64,000 nucleotides of DNA from Haberlea rhodopensis (taxonomy: Eukaryota; Streptophyta; Magnoliopsida; Lamiales; Gesneriaceae): NCBI GenBank assembly GCA_907163345.1, contig CAJQUN010000153.1, positions 620,001-684,000 on the forward strand. Reading direction: 5' to 3'. The notes beneath the pieces were generated by a model. It ran no database searches and was not told the DNA's origin. It worked only from the letters and a program-made list of their open reading frames with translations. Below, piece after piece: positions 1 through 10,463 of the stretch. Position numbers and translations under genes: made by a program. Within the stretch, counting starts at the first letter, position 1; the number at the start of each line of letters is the position of its first letter.

Positions 1-1110
1 ACCATAAATCAATCCAAAACTCAACAATAAGTGTTTCCTCCTAAGTTAAGCAATAAATCGCAAAAGTGGAACGTGTGTGTGTGTTAACGTCAATCATGAG
101 TTTCATATATACTTTTAGGATCAAATAGTGCTATTAAACTCAAAATCAAGATTTTCTTTTAAACACTTCATAAGCCTATTTTTCAAGCACTTCTCCACTA
201 ATGTAGTTATTCCCTAGACTTGGATTAATAGGTCTTTTAAGCTTGTAATTTTTGGCCTACGGTGTTGGTTTCAAAGAAAAGATAGGGAAATACAAAGAAG
301 AGAGTATAATCTTTGAAGATTCAAAATTTTAGCACACTTTAAGCTTCTCTTCTTTTTCTTTTATAGCCTTGGCCACTTTGGGTCTTATTTATTCATTTTT
401 GTCTCAAGGCTTTTTCTATCTTTTTCTTTTCTCATTCTTAAAATTTTTGTCAATAAACTCATCAAAGTTTAGCAATTCAAGTGCATCTAATGAGAATCAT
501 TATACTCCCTTTTGGGTCAAGATAAAAATCTTCCATTTAGGCTCAAGGAGGTGGGTATAATGAGGTTGCCAAAGAATGTTGAATGGGGCTAATAGTATGT
601 CAAACATACTCCATTCTTTTATCATTTAGGCTCAAATTAGGGACTAAGAGATTGATATAACATGGTAAGCTTGAAAGGCTCAAACGGTCCAAAGATCGCC
701 TAAATCATTTCCAAGTCTAGTTCCTAACTATAAAATTTCACCTCAAAGTGCTCTAAAGTAGGTTCTAAAGTGTTTCAAGATCCTCAAGACAAATCATAGT
801 TAACACAATTGTTCCAATATACAATTCACTCAATCATGATCCAAAAGTGCTCAAAATATTCCTCAATTTTGAAATATTAACTTAACCTAAGATATTCACA
901 AACAAGTCAAAATCTTCAAGACTTAAGTTGAGATGGGGATTAATATCATCATGTAATACCATTGCAGATCTAATTCATTATTTCTAAATGATGAACTTAT
1001 TTTCAAGAAAAAAAATTTTTATATGCTCAAAAACGATCTAATCTCATGCAAACTCATGCTAGATTAGTCATGCAAGGAAGTAACGCAAGTTAATAGCAGA
1101 AACCAATACA
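1..1110 (-). other. Non-coding tail of the Athila-like element
   Basis: AT-rich sequence downstream of the element's integrase. No credible coding frame is present on either strand; the short plus-strand frame at 369-560 has no recognisable features. Some Athila elements carry an env-like ORF here, but none is detectable. The sequence shows no similarity by eye to the 5' LTR at 17,867-19,387, so the 3' LTR must begin left of the window. Confidence 0.6.
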
Positions 1111-1147
1111 CACCCCCCCAAACTTAGTACATGCATTGCCCTCAATG
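1111..1147 (-). promoter_or_regulatory. Polypurine-tract-like motif of the Athila-like element
   Basis: On the minus strand an inverted repeat CATTGAGGGCAATG (1,134-1,147) is followed by AAGTTTGGGGGGGTG (1,111-1,125). A CATTG...CAATG hairpin followed by AAGTTTGGGGG is a recurrent feature downstream of integrase in Athila and Ogre-type plant elements, where the G-run could act as a polypurine tract. It lies over 1.1 kb from any possible 3' LTR here, so it may be an internal tract rather than the LTR-proximal one. Function is inferred. Confidence 0.55.
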
Positions 1148-1370
1148 TATGGTAAACAATAAATGCAAAGGCAAGGCACATACCTCGACGACGATCGTCA
1201 GTAATCGTCATCCTCATCATGCTATGGAGGTGGTACTGGGTAATATGGCACCTCAGCACGCATGGAGTCTCGCCAAAATCAAGAAAACAAGAACTAAAAT
1301 AAAACGAAGCAAAGGGTTAAGAAAGAGTTCTTGATTTATAGTCCCAAGCTGGACTTTCACCTCCGTTTCC

Positions 1371-2441
1371 TTACGTATCAAGATAACAGATAGAGACTAA
1401 CATCTCGCATTTCTCATTGATGTTGTAGTGCTTCAACCGCTGCCCATTTACTATAAAGGTTCCCTTTTCGGGGTCGGTAATTTCAATAGCGCCAGTTGGG
1501 TTTACCTTGGAGAATGTGAATGGTCCAGACCACCGAGAACGTAGTTTACCCAGAAAGAGTCGCAATCTGGAATTGAACAATAGTACTGTATCTCCCTCAT
1601 TGAATTCCCTTCTTTGTATATGAGAATCATGCCACTTCTTGGTTCTTTCTTTGTAAATCTTTGCATTCTCATATGCCTGATTCCTAAATTCCTCCATCTC
1701 ATTTAGCTGTAAAAGACGTTTTTCACCTTCAACATGACAATCAAAGTTTAGCCATTTCATAGCCCAATATGCTTTATGCTCAATTTCAACAGGTAGATGA
1801 CATACCTTACCAAATACCAACCTATAAGGTGATGTGCCAATAGGTGTCTTAAAAGCAGTTCGATAAGCCCATAATGCATCGTCTAAGCGTAAGGACCAAT
1901 CCTTCCGGCTTAGAGTCACAGTCTTTTCTAGAATACGTTTTAACTCTCGGTTTGAAACTTCTACTTGTCCGCTGGTTTGTGGGTGATAAGGTGAAGACAC
2001 TTTGTGGGTGACACCATATTTACTCAAAAAAATTTCAAATTGTTTGTTGCGAAAATGAGTGCCCCCATCACTAATAATTGCTCGAGGGGTGCCAAAATGA
2101 GTAAAAAATTTTCTTTTCAAAAATTGCACAACCACTCGAGCATCATTTGTGCGTAAGGCTTCTGTCTCAACCCACTTTGACACATAGTCCACTGCGACAA
2201 GTATGTATTTGTTTGAACATGAGCTTGGGAAAGGTCCCATAAAATCTATTCCCCATACATCAAAAAGTTCGCATTCGAGAATATTGTTTAAAGGTAATTC
2301 ATTTCTCCTACAGATATTACCGACCCTTTGACATCTATCACAAGTAGAGACATACATGAATGCGTCGTTAAACAGCGTTGGCCAATAGAAGCCAGAGTCA
2401 AGTACCTTAGCAGCTGTTTTTGGTTGGGCCAAAATGCCCAC
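1371..2441 (-). pseudogene. Athila-like integrase (catalytic core and C-terminal domain)
   Basis: A 356-residue frame with the second half of the HHCC zinc site (C34, C37) and a complete catalytic triad: D66 in GIDFMGPF, D125 in ISDGGTHF and E161 in GQVEVSNRE, with the expected 35-residue spacing between the last two. The C-terminal part (WAMKWLNFD, KERTKKWHD, LRSRWSGPF) is typical of gypsy integrases of the Athila group. The N-terminal zinc-binding histidines lie in the preceding frame (2,407-2,739). The two frames overlap by about 35 bp because of a frameshift near 2,420. It would insert the cDNA into chromatin. The domain itself has no internal stop, but it cannot be made from this copy because upstream frames are broken. 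Confidence 0.9.
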
Positions 2442-2739
2442 CTATCTCTCCACCATGGCATTGCTTCAAGATAGATTGCATGTCCCTTTTGGGAATACAT
2501 CTTCTTATGATGTTATCTGCACAAACTTTGAACAAATAGGGCTCCTCCCACATAAGATGTTTAACCTCAGAAAAGAATTTTTTCTTTTGATAAAAAGATA
2601 GATTTTGTGGGAGGATACCACTAGCAATATAGTTCGCAAAATCTGCATACCAAGGTAGAATGTCAGCGTTAAACAATTGCTCATCAGGAAATGTCTCATT
2701 AATTTCTCCTATCTCACTTTCAATTTTTTTTCTCTTCAT
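2407..2739 (-). pseudogene. Athila-like RNase H/integrase linker and zinc-site fragment
   Basis: A 110-residue fragment with the integrase N-terminal region (LPWYADFANYI, LFKVCADNIIRRC, CHGGEIGGHF) that supplies the zinc-binding histidines. Its beginning is out of frame with the RNase H piece. Reading up from 2,739, a run of eight A residues on the minus strand separates the natural linker (DKKGVENVVADHLSRID) from this frame, which fits a slippage insertion. A second shift near 2,420 separates it from the integrase core. It is part of one ancestral gag-pol frame. Confidence 0.85.
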
Positions 2740-2791
2740 TGTCTATTCGAGACAAATGATCCGCTACCACATTCTCTACACCTTTCTTATC

Positions 2792-3178
2792 TCATATCTC
2801 TAAGTCAAATTCTTGCAACAACAATATCCACCTAATTAAGCGTGGTTTGGCATCTTTCTTTGCAAGTAAGTATTTAAGTGCAGCATGATCGGTGTAAACA
2901 ATAACTTTGGCAAGACATAGATAGGAGTGAAACTTATCGAATGCAAAAACTATGGCTAGTAGCTCTTTTTCAGTAGTGGCATAATTCATTTGTGCTTCAT
3001 TCAAAGTGCGACTAGCATAGTATATGGTATGAAATACCTTGTTCCTCCTTTGACCTAAGACTGCTCCTACGGCTGTGTCACTCGCGTCGCACATCAATTC
3101 AAAGGGTAACTCCCAGTCAGGTGCTACCAAGACCGGTGTTGTTACCAGTTTCTCCTTGAGAATTTTGAATGCTTGCAC
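2792..3178 (-). pseudogene. Athila-like RNase H fragment
   Basis: Ty3/gypsy-type RNase H with catalytic residues in place: D31 (LMCDASDTAVGAVLGQ), E71 (TTEKELLA) and D97 (VYTDHAALKYLL). The domain ends at LQEFDLEI followed by TGA (2,792-2,794). Related elements have arginine there, so a CGA-to-TGA change is the simplest explanation. The upstream junction with the RT fragment is a 1-nt deletion in a short A run near 3,240. It normally degrades the RNA strand of the RNA:DNA hybrid during reverse transcription. Confidence 0.9.
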
Positions 3179-3213
3179 ACAATCAGCATTAAATTCATAA
3201 GGTGCATCTTTAG

Positions 3214-3624
3214 TTAATAAATGAGATAAAGGTTTAGAAATTTTGAGAAATCCTTAATGAATCGACGATAGAATCCTGCATGGCCCAAAAAACTTCGGAT
3301 TCCTTTCACTGTTGTTGGAGGCGACAATTGTTGTATCACTTGGATTTTTGCTCGGTCTACTTCAATACCCTTTTTGGATATCTTATGTCCCAAGACTATA
3401 CCTTCTTTGACCATGAAGTGACACTTCTCCCAATTCAATACAAGATTTGTCTCCTCGCATCGTGTCAGCACCAAATCCAAGTTAGATAAACATATATCAA
3501 ATGAGGCTCCAAAAACAGAGAAATCATCCATGAAAACTTCTAAAAATTTCTCTATCATGTCATGGAATATGGCTACCATGCATCTTTGAAAAGTGGCAGG
3601 GGCATTACATAATCCAAATGGCAT
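3214..3624 (-). pseudogene. Athila-like reverse transcriptase, palm and connection
   Basis: Continues the RT domain from 3,625 in the same frame across a TGA stop (3,625-3,627). It contains MPFGLCNAPATFQRCM, the catalytic box FMDDFSVF (D33, D34) and GIRSFLGHAGFYRRFI of the connection region. The last residues are frame-shifted by a 1-nt loss near 3,240, after which the frame continues in the RNase H piece. Position and motifs are standard for gypsy elements. Confidence 0.9.
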
Positions 3625-5592
3625 TCATCTAAAGGCAAATGTACCATAAGGGCAAGTGAAAGTAGTTTTCTCTTGGTCCTCTGGTGTAATAGCGATTTGG
3701 TTATACCCTGAATACCCATCTAGAAAGCAATAAAAATCATAACCTGCTAATCTTTCTATCATTTGATCAATGAAGGGAAGGGGGAAGTGATCTTTACGAG
3801 TGGATTCATTTAATCTCCTATAGTCAATGCACACTCTCCACCCCGTGACTGTCCTAGTAGGTATCAATTCATTGTTTTCATTAGGGACAACAGTAATGCC
3901 ACCTTCCTTTGGTACACATTGAATAGGACTTACCCATGAGCTATCAGAGATAGGGTAGATAATACCTGCATCCATGAGCTTAATGACTTCGGCTTTTACT
4001 ACCTCTTGAATTTTTGGATTGAGACGGCGTTGTGGTTGTACCACGGGCTTGAAAGTTTCTTCCATCAGAATTTTATGCATGCACACTGATGGGCTAATTC
4101 CTTTGATATCTGCTATCTTCCATCCAAATGCCTTCTTGTGCTCCCTAAGGACTTTAAGAAGCTTCCCATCGTTTTCACCTGTCAAAGATGTAGAGATAAT
4201 GATAGGTAACGAATTTCCATCATCTAGGAATACATACTTGAGATGAGATGGGAGAGGCTTTAGTTCAAGCTTGGGTGATTCTTCAATGGATGGCCGTTGA
4301 GGCTTAATGTCTCTTTTCACCAACTCTCCAAGATTTTCAGTGGCTCGTTTCATATAGGGAACGATGTTGTTCAATTGAGCTAGAATCTCGACTTCCTCTT
4401 TGTCATGTTGTTTATCAGCTTCCACAAGGTATGCTTCCAATTTTTCTTTGTAAGTACCTTGCAACAAATCAACAGTCAGGGCATCAATAATATCAATACT
4501 AAAACACATGGGCTCGTCGTGCGGGTGTTTAAGTGCTTTAAAGAGATTAAACACAACTTGATCCTCCCCTACACGGAGGATCAACTTCCCTTGTTGGACA
4601 TCTATGATTGCCTTTCCCATTGCTAAGAATGGTCGGCCCAAAATCAGTGGTGTCTCCCTGTCCTCTTCCATATCTAGCACGAGAAAATCAACTGGGAATA
4701 TGAATTTGTCCACGTTGACTAACACGTCTTCAATGATTCCTCGGGGATATATGATAGATCTATCCGCCAATTGCAGTGAAACTTTGGTGGGTTTCGGCTC
4801 TCCCAGTCCCAACCTTCTGAAAATGGAAAAAGGCATCAAATATATACTCGCACCCAAATCACACAATGATTTAGCAAATGAAACTGATCCTATAGTGCAA
4901 GGTATAGTAAAACTCCCTGGGTCTTTTAACTTTGGAGGCATCTTGTTTTGCACAATTGCTGAGCACTCCTCTGTTAAGCTTACCGTTTCGTATTCGCCCA
5001 ACTTTTGCTTGTTAGAGAGAATTTCCTTCAAAAACTTAGCATAACTAGGCATCTGAAGTAGAGCATCAGCAAATGGTATATTAATTTGCAATTTCTTAAA
5101 TACTTCAAGAAATTTACCAAATTCAGCGTCCATCTTAGCTTTTTTGAGCGCAGCGGGAAATGGGGGAGGAATTACTACCTTATCAGTGTGTGTGATTGGT
5201 GTGGTGTTGGAATGTTTACCTTTTTTGATTGCCTTTTCCTCGATCTTACTCTTTTCGTCAATGGTAGTCTCACAACTTTCTTGTGCTCCAGTCTGTGGCC
5301 TTAGCTCTTTTCCACTCCTTATTGCTATGATATTCGCTTGCTCCTTTGGATTTATTACCGTATCACTTGGTAGTGTACCTTGAGTTCGTCCGGAAATCAA
5401 AGTTGCAAGTTTCCCCACTTGTCTTTCCAAGTTCTTGATAGATGCCTCCTGATTTTGCATCCTAGTTTCAGTTGATGATATGAACTTGGTCATTAGCTCC
5501 TCCATACTCGGCTTTTGTGCATATCCGGTGGTTGTTGTGGGTTCAACACGTTGCTTTGGTTGGACCATTGCAAGTTCGGATGATTTCTCCAC
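3625..5592 (-). pseudogene. Athila-like gag C-terminus, protease and RT N-terminus
   Basis: A long open frame. Residues 1-22 are out of frame; the natural sequence enters near GYAQKPSMEELMTKF. Residues 25-100 are the gag C-terminal region with a coiled-coil-like ETRMQNQEASIKNLERQVGKL. The aspartic protease has DLGA at D245 and a second conserved block ILGRPFL near 317. RT begins about residue 520, with WRVCIDYRRLN (585-595) and the catalytic aspartate D625 in FLDGYSGYNQI. The frame ends at TGA directly before MPFGLCNAP; relatives have two arginines there, so the stop looks like CGA to TGA, a CpG transition. It matches Athila polyproteins in order and content. Confidence 0.9.
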
Positions 5593-5904
5593 CCCGGGTT
5601 GTACGTGTTGGAGTACGGGTTGTTGGGCTGCCTGTTTCCTACATAATTCACAGACTCGTTAGATTGAATAAATGGATTACCTGTCTAGCACTCATTGCTC
5701 GGATGATTGCTTCCACATAGCTCGCAAGTGATAACTTGAGCCTGCATTGCTGTCATGCTCATGCCATCTATCTTCTTGTTCAGCGCATCCAACTGTGCCG
5801 AAAGAGCAGTGATGTCGTCAACTTGATGAACTCCAGCGGGTTTCTTTGGCACGTTCCTCTCCTATTGCCATTGATAGCTATTAGAAGCCATCTCTTCTAA
5901 GAGT
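5525..5904 (-). pseudogene. Athila-like gag, zinc-knuckle part (3' of the U1 insertion)
   Basis: Gag resumes on this side of U1 with YELLEEMASNSYQWQ and carries a CX2CX3HX4C knuckle (CELCGSNHPSNEC, 5,688-5,726), then NPYSNTYNPGWRNHPN, a recognisable Athila gag signature. TAG stops at 5,862-5,864 and 5,685-5,687 interrupt it; both could come from CAG. A 1-nt shift near 5,530 moves the frame into the long protease/RT ORF. The knuckle would bind element RNA in the particle. The fragment is too broken to be listed as one open frame. Confidence 0.8.
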
Positions 5905-6330
5905 TCATATGTGGGGTCTTCCCACCTTAACAGTGATTACTAGACATAAGAAGGACTAATCATGCATAATTACGTCTTAAGGATTCGGTTGTTACACGAG
6001 CTAACAGGATTACAGGCCAAAATACAAAATTTCAAAAAATAATTCATTACATTCCAAAAGAATGTCATTTAGATTTACACTACTACTAGAGTAGATACTA
6101 ATCATAACTTGAAATCCTATACGTTCCTGTGTCCCTCGTAGCTCACTGCCTCAACCCGACCCTTAGTCCTTTCGTCCAAAAGCGTACCTACAGGGACAAC
6201 ACATCATGAGCATATACAATTTTACTTAACAACATATAAACATTATAGTAAATGCATGAAATCTTGGTTAAGTAAATATGCTGGATATTCATTAACTTCT
6301 TATTGTTGTCCCTGATTCATAATCATGCAT

Positions 6331-6588
6331 ATGGGGCACCTTACCCCGTGGCACCTTACCACAATAACATCGCATGGCCTCTTACCATGTGGGGCACCTT
6401 ACCCCGTAGCACCTTACCACAATAACATCGCATGGCTACTTACCATGTGGGGCACCTTACCCCGTGGCACCTTACCACAATAACATCGCATGGCTACTTA
6501 CCATGTGGGGCACCTTACCCCGTGGCACCTTACCACAATAACATCGCATGGCTACTTACCATGTGGGGCACCTTACCACAATAACATC
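6331..6588 (-). repeat. Constant-loop hairpin array in U1
   Basis: About four tandem units of roughly 60 bp. Each holds three short hairpins sharing a CACCTTA or CCTCTTA loop on the plus strand: GGGG/CCCC, GTGG/CCAC and CATGG/CCATG. Units are separated by ACAATAACATCGC-like spacers. Stem bases differ between hairpins but stay complementary. Confidence 0.75.
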
Positions 6589-6925
6589 GTATAAACATCA
6601 TCATATAAACGTCATATAAACATCATTATGTCATCGTATAAACGTCATCATTTCATCGTGTAAGTATCATCATTTTTATCGTATATATTCATGCGATAAA
6701 TGCATAGTCATAGTGTAGGGATGTGTTTTACCGTCCGATGCCCGTACGTCTCTTACGTACATTTTCAAAAGGAGGAGGAGTCACAGACTTTATCTCCTCG
6801 ATGGTGCCGGTACCTGGGATGGTTCTACAAGACCGCATAATACCATGTTAGATGCCTCAAAACCATCTCACATCATAAACTTAACAAAATAAAACATCAT
6901 TATATTTTTCAACTTACTGCCTCTC

Positions 6926-7145
6926 CCGATCGATCGGCCCAAGATCTCAATCGATCGAGACACTGTTCACTAACAGTACCTTAGCTTCCTGCCTCGCTCG
7001 ATCGATCGAAGTATTTTACCGATCGATCGAGAAGCTTCACCGATCGATCGAGAAATTCTTCGATCGATCGGCATCAAAATTTTAAAACATACATTAGACC
7101 TACTGACTTGCTCGATCGATCGGGACCAAATCTCGATCGATCGAG
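6926..7145. repeat. CGATCGATCG palindrome array in U1
   Basis: About eight copies or near-copies of the self-complementary core CGATCGATCG within 220 bp, in pairs roughly 20-30 bp apart. Phrases such as CTGCCTCGCTCGATCGATCG precede the pairs. The same module occurs in U2 and in the Athila LTR. Confidence 0.85.
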
Positions 7146-7257
7146 AACTCTGAATGATCGGGATTTCCCCAGATTTTTGAGCACCCCAATTCATACCATC
7201 AATTCTACTTCATAACACACATAACGTGCTTAAACAAGAATATCAATAACTTCCACA

Positions 7258-8744
7258 TGTTGGGATATGCCTAAGACAAGTCATTAGATGATTGTTTAAG
7301 ACATACAATGTTTATGGATTTATGAATGGCAATTCATTATTGTATATTATTCTTTTAACTGTGCATTGTGAATTAATATATATGTTAATGTCCTTAGAAT
7401 AATATTGTATTATTCTTAAAGATGTTCCTAGTCAAGTATTATCATGAAAGGGATAATGATAATACGTGGAGACTAGTATATGTTGATCGATGAATTGTTC
7501 ATTGATATGAGATATCAAATCAACATATGGGTACATGTTAGAGAACGATGTACTGAACAGACCCACCATGAGAATGCAACATGGATAGTTATATGCTCGT
7601 CATATGCAATTCTCATAGTGATAATAATGTATGTAATCCTTACGACTTGTGATCATCAGAGATCCCAACATAAGGAGTTATGTATCTTGATATCGTCAAA
7701 CGTTACCCGTAACAGGGTATACTATAAAGGCGACTATTGGATACACTACGAATTATGTAGAGGGATGTTGACTGATCGAGATAGGATTTGTCCCTCCTAT
7801 ATAACAGGAGATGTGTTTGGCCCTTGATCAAGTGAGAACTAAAATGCATGGCCATGCTCGAATGAGTCGATATGAGATATCGAGCTTATTCGTTTATTCT
7901 AGTTCTACTTGGGGATCAAGAAATAGAGATTGAATATACGAGTATGACTATTCCATGACTCGTGTTCAATCTAAACACAAAGGACAAAGGGATTAAGTTA
8001 CATGATTAATATTATCACGAGTTCTAAAGGTTATGTCGAGTCATTGACATTCTCGTAATTTGGGTAGCATCGATGTGTTGCTAGATACCGCTCGATGCTT
8101 GCGACATAAAATGAGATTTTATGTCACTGCCAACATTACGAGATCCTATCGGGTCGCACAAAAGATTAAATCGAGAAGGGAAATTAAATTCATGGGATGA
8201 ATTAAATAATTAAGAGGAGTCTTAATTAATTATCATAAGGATTAATTAAATCATGGGCTTAAGCCCATGAAGCTTTAAGAAAGCCTTTAATTAATTATAT
8301 TTAATATGATTGCAAGGTGATTAATTGCAAGACAATTTCATATCACAAAACCTACACCAAAGCAAGCTCTCGGCCGCACCATCAAGTTGAACTCTCGGCT
8401 CTCATAGCCGTGTGGTTCTTGGTGGCTTTTCGTGCCATCTTCGATTGTGAATCGAGTTAGCTTCGTGTATAGGATTAATAACTCGTCTAGCAACGTGTTA
8501 TTAATCCATCCCTTCACTCGATTTGATCGTGTGGATACCGTTGAGGCAAAACCAATCGAGTTTTGCTTAGTGACTCGGAGAAGGCGTAAGACGTGGTGCA
8601 GCTCCGTGGATTCGGCCTCAAACACGCTACAAGGGTAAGACACTTGTTATTCTCTAATCCGATATGAATCCCTATGTATAGATCGCTGGTTTGTAATCCC
8701 AAAATTTTATTCCGCTGCGCTGTATGCTCATGGGGTTACTTACA
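7258..8744 (+). repeat. 5' LTR of copia C1
   Basis: TG...CA ends, 1,487 bp. Contains the 69-codon small frame shared by all copies of this LTR, and CTCCTATATAACAGGAG (near 7,794), a TATA-like core inside a perfect 5-bp inverted repeat. From about 8,330 to 8,640 it differs in block fashion from the C2/C3 LTRs (subtype A). Confidence 0.95.
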
Positions 8745-8745
8745 G

Positions 8746-8757
8746 TGGTATCAGAGC
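8746..8757 (+). promoter_or_regulatory. Primer-binding site of C1 (tRNA-iMet)
   Basis: TGGTATCAGAGC, complementary to the 3' end of plant initiator tRNA-Met, one base after the 5' LTR. Confidence 0.95.
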
Positions 8758-8939
8758 CGTGTACAAGGCTCATATCGGATTTTATGTGGTTAAATAGTTT
8801 AATCATGTTAGAATTAATATTGCATGCTATTTAAAACTGTATTTTCATATATGATATGGAAAAATCGATTTTGTGAAGATCATCGTATGATAATATATAT
8901 GATATAATTGACGGATCGAAATATATGATAATTCGTGAT

Positions 8940-9310
8940 CAAAAACCGGAACATGGCTCGTGTAGGCTCACGGCCGAGGCCACCAAGGTGCTAGGGTTTC
9001 GAACCCTAGTCACCATGGCTCGGCCGCCGCTACAAAGTGGCTAGGGTTTTGAACCCTAGTCAAATTGGCCTCTCGGCCGCCGCCTAAGAGCTAGGGTTCG
9101 GACCCTGGCTCGAGCATGGGTCAAGCCGTCGCACTATCTAGGGTTTTGAACTCTTTTGGCTCGATAAAGTATTGAGAAGGTGCAAGTTGGCTCGATAGAA
9201 TCAAGATGGTGCAAGGCGGCTAGGGTTTTGAACCCTAGCAGCGCCGCACCCAAGCCGCCGCATGGACCATGGCTCGGCCATGGGCTAGGGTTTCGACCCT
9301 AGGCCCACTA
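8940..9310 (+). repeat. Telobox inverted-repeat array in the C1 leader
   Basis: About six imperfect units of 45-65 bp. Each has a dyad of the form CTAGGGTTTCGAACCCTAG, joined by GC-rich phrases such as GGCTCGGCCGCCGC. TAGGGTTT is the reverse complement of the plant telobox AAACCCTA. It lies in the untranslated leader. The rest of the leader (8,758-8,940 and 9,310-10,463) is AT-rich without a convincing ORF. Confidence 0.85.
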
Positions 9311-10463
9311 TTGGTCCAGCCGTGGGTTTTGGTTCGAATCATGGTGGTTCGTGTTTTAGTCGCTTTAGTTCGTGGCATGTGATGTCCCGAGCGTACGATA
9401 ATTTTTCAAAAATTATTTTACAGTTTTAATTAGAATTAAATTTAAATTGTTTAGAATTTAATTAATTAAATGTTAATGCATGCTTTATGTGTTGTTTGAG
9501 CATGGTGCGTGGTTATAGCCCTTTGACCTATTAGATAGGATTTGTGAATGATTGTAATTTTTAATACGACCTGCGTGTCGTGCCTTTCTCTATTTCATTC
9601 TAAATGTTATCCCTCCCCTATGTTCCCCTCGAATGTGAATCGAGGAATTCTATATCTTGTAAAATAGTGTAGTTTATTTTATTGATGGTGATCAATGAAG
9701 ATGGAGCATCGTGCCGGGATGAGGAGGCCATTCACAAATTGGAGCCAAAGGAAGGTGCTTATGAAGTTACCTTAGGTTGACTCATAGGAGTTTCTCATTG
9801 GCTTGAGAAACTCATTAGTAGGGGCTATAACCATGTCACGTTTTAATTATGTATGTTGATGCATGATTTATCTTATGTTTTAGTTTGATAATAGTATTAC
9901 ACATATATGTAGATATGTATACAACTATATGTAGTGGACATATTTTAAATTATCAAATTAATCATGAGATCAATAAATCCCTCTAAAATATTAAGTTTTA
10001 GATGCCTTCCAAATAAAAGTACTCGTCAATAACTTCGATTGTACATGTGTGGGTTTGCCAAAGCAAAGCACCGTGGCAATCTTAGTAAGGCGCGAAAGGA
10101 TAAAAGTGATATCCGTCATACTTTAATTGGGTACGACTTAACTAGGTTATCTCAATAGGATTGGGAACCTAGAGGCATGGGTTGGATTATAATTCATTTG
10201 ATGAATTGAACAAAGTGTTGTTCGTCCAACTATCCAAGAATTATATGTGATGTAATTGACAAAGTGTTGTCTACCTAAATAACCGAGTCTTGGGCGATTA
10301 GCCAAAGCTAACTCAAGATTAAGTGAAATATGGATCTTGGCCCACTAAAGGTTTCGAGGGTTGATATTTTTCAAACAAAATAGTGGGAGTATCATTTAAT
10401 ATAAGACCATGTTAAATGATTTAAATCATAAACTTATTTTGCATATTTATATTGTAGATATCC

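Noticed and set aside
8746..8757. Possible tRNA-Met gene fragments at TGGTATCAGAGC sites
   Set aside because: Only the 12-16-bp primer-binding complement is present beside LTR ends; no cloverleaf.
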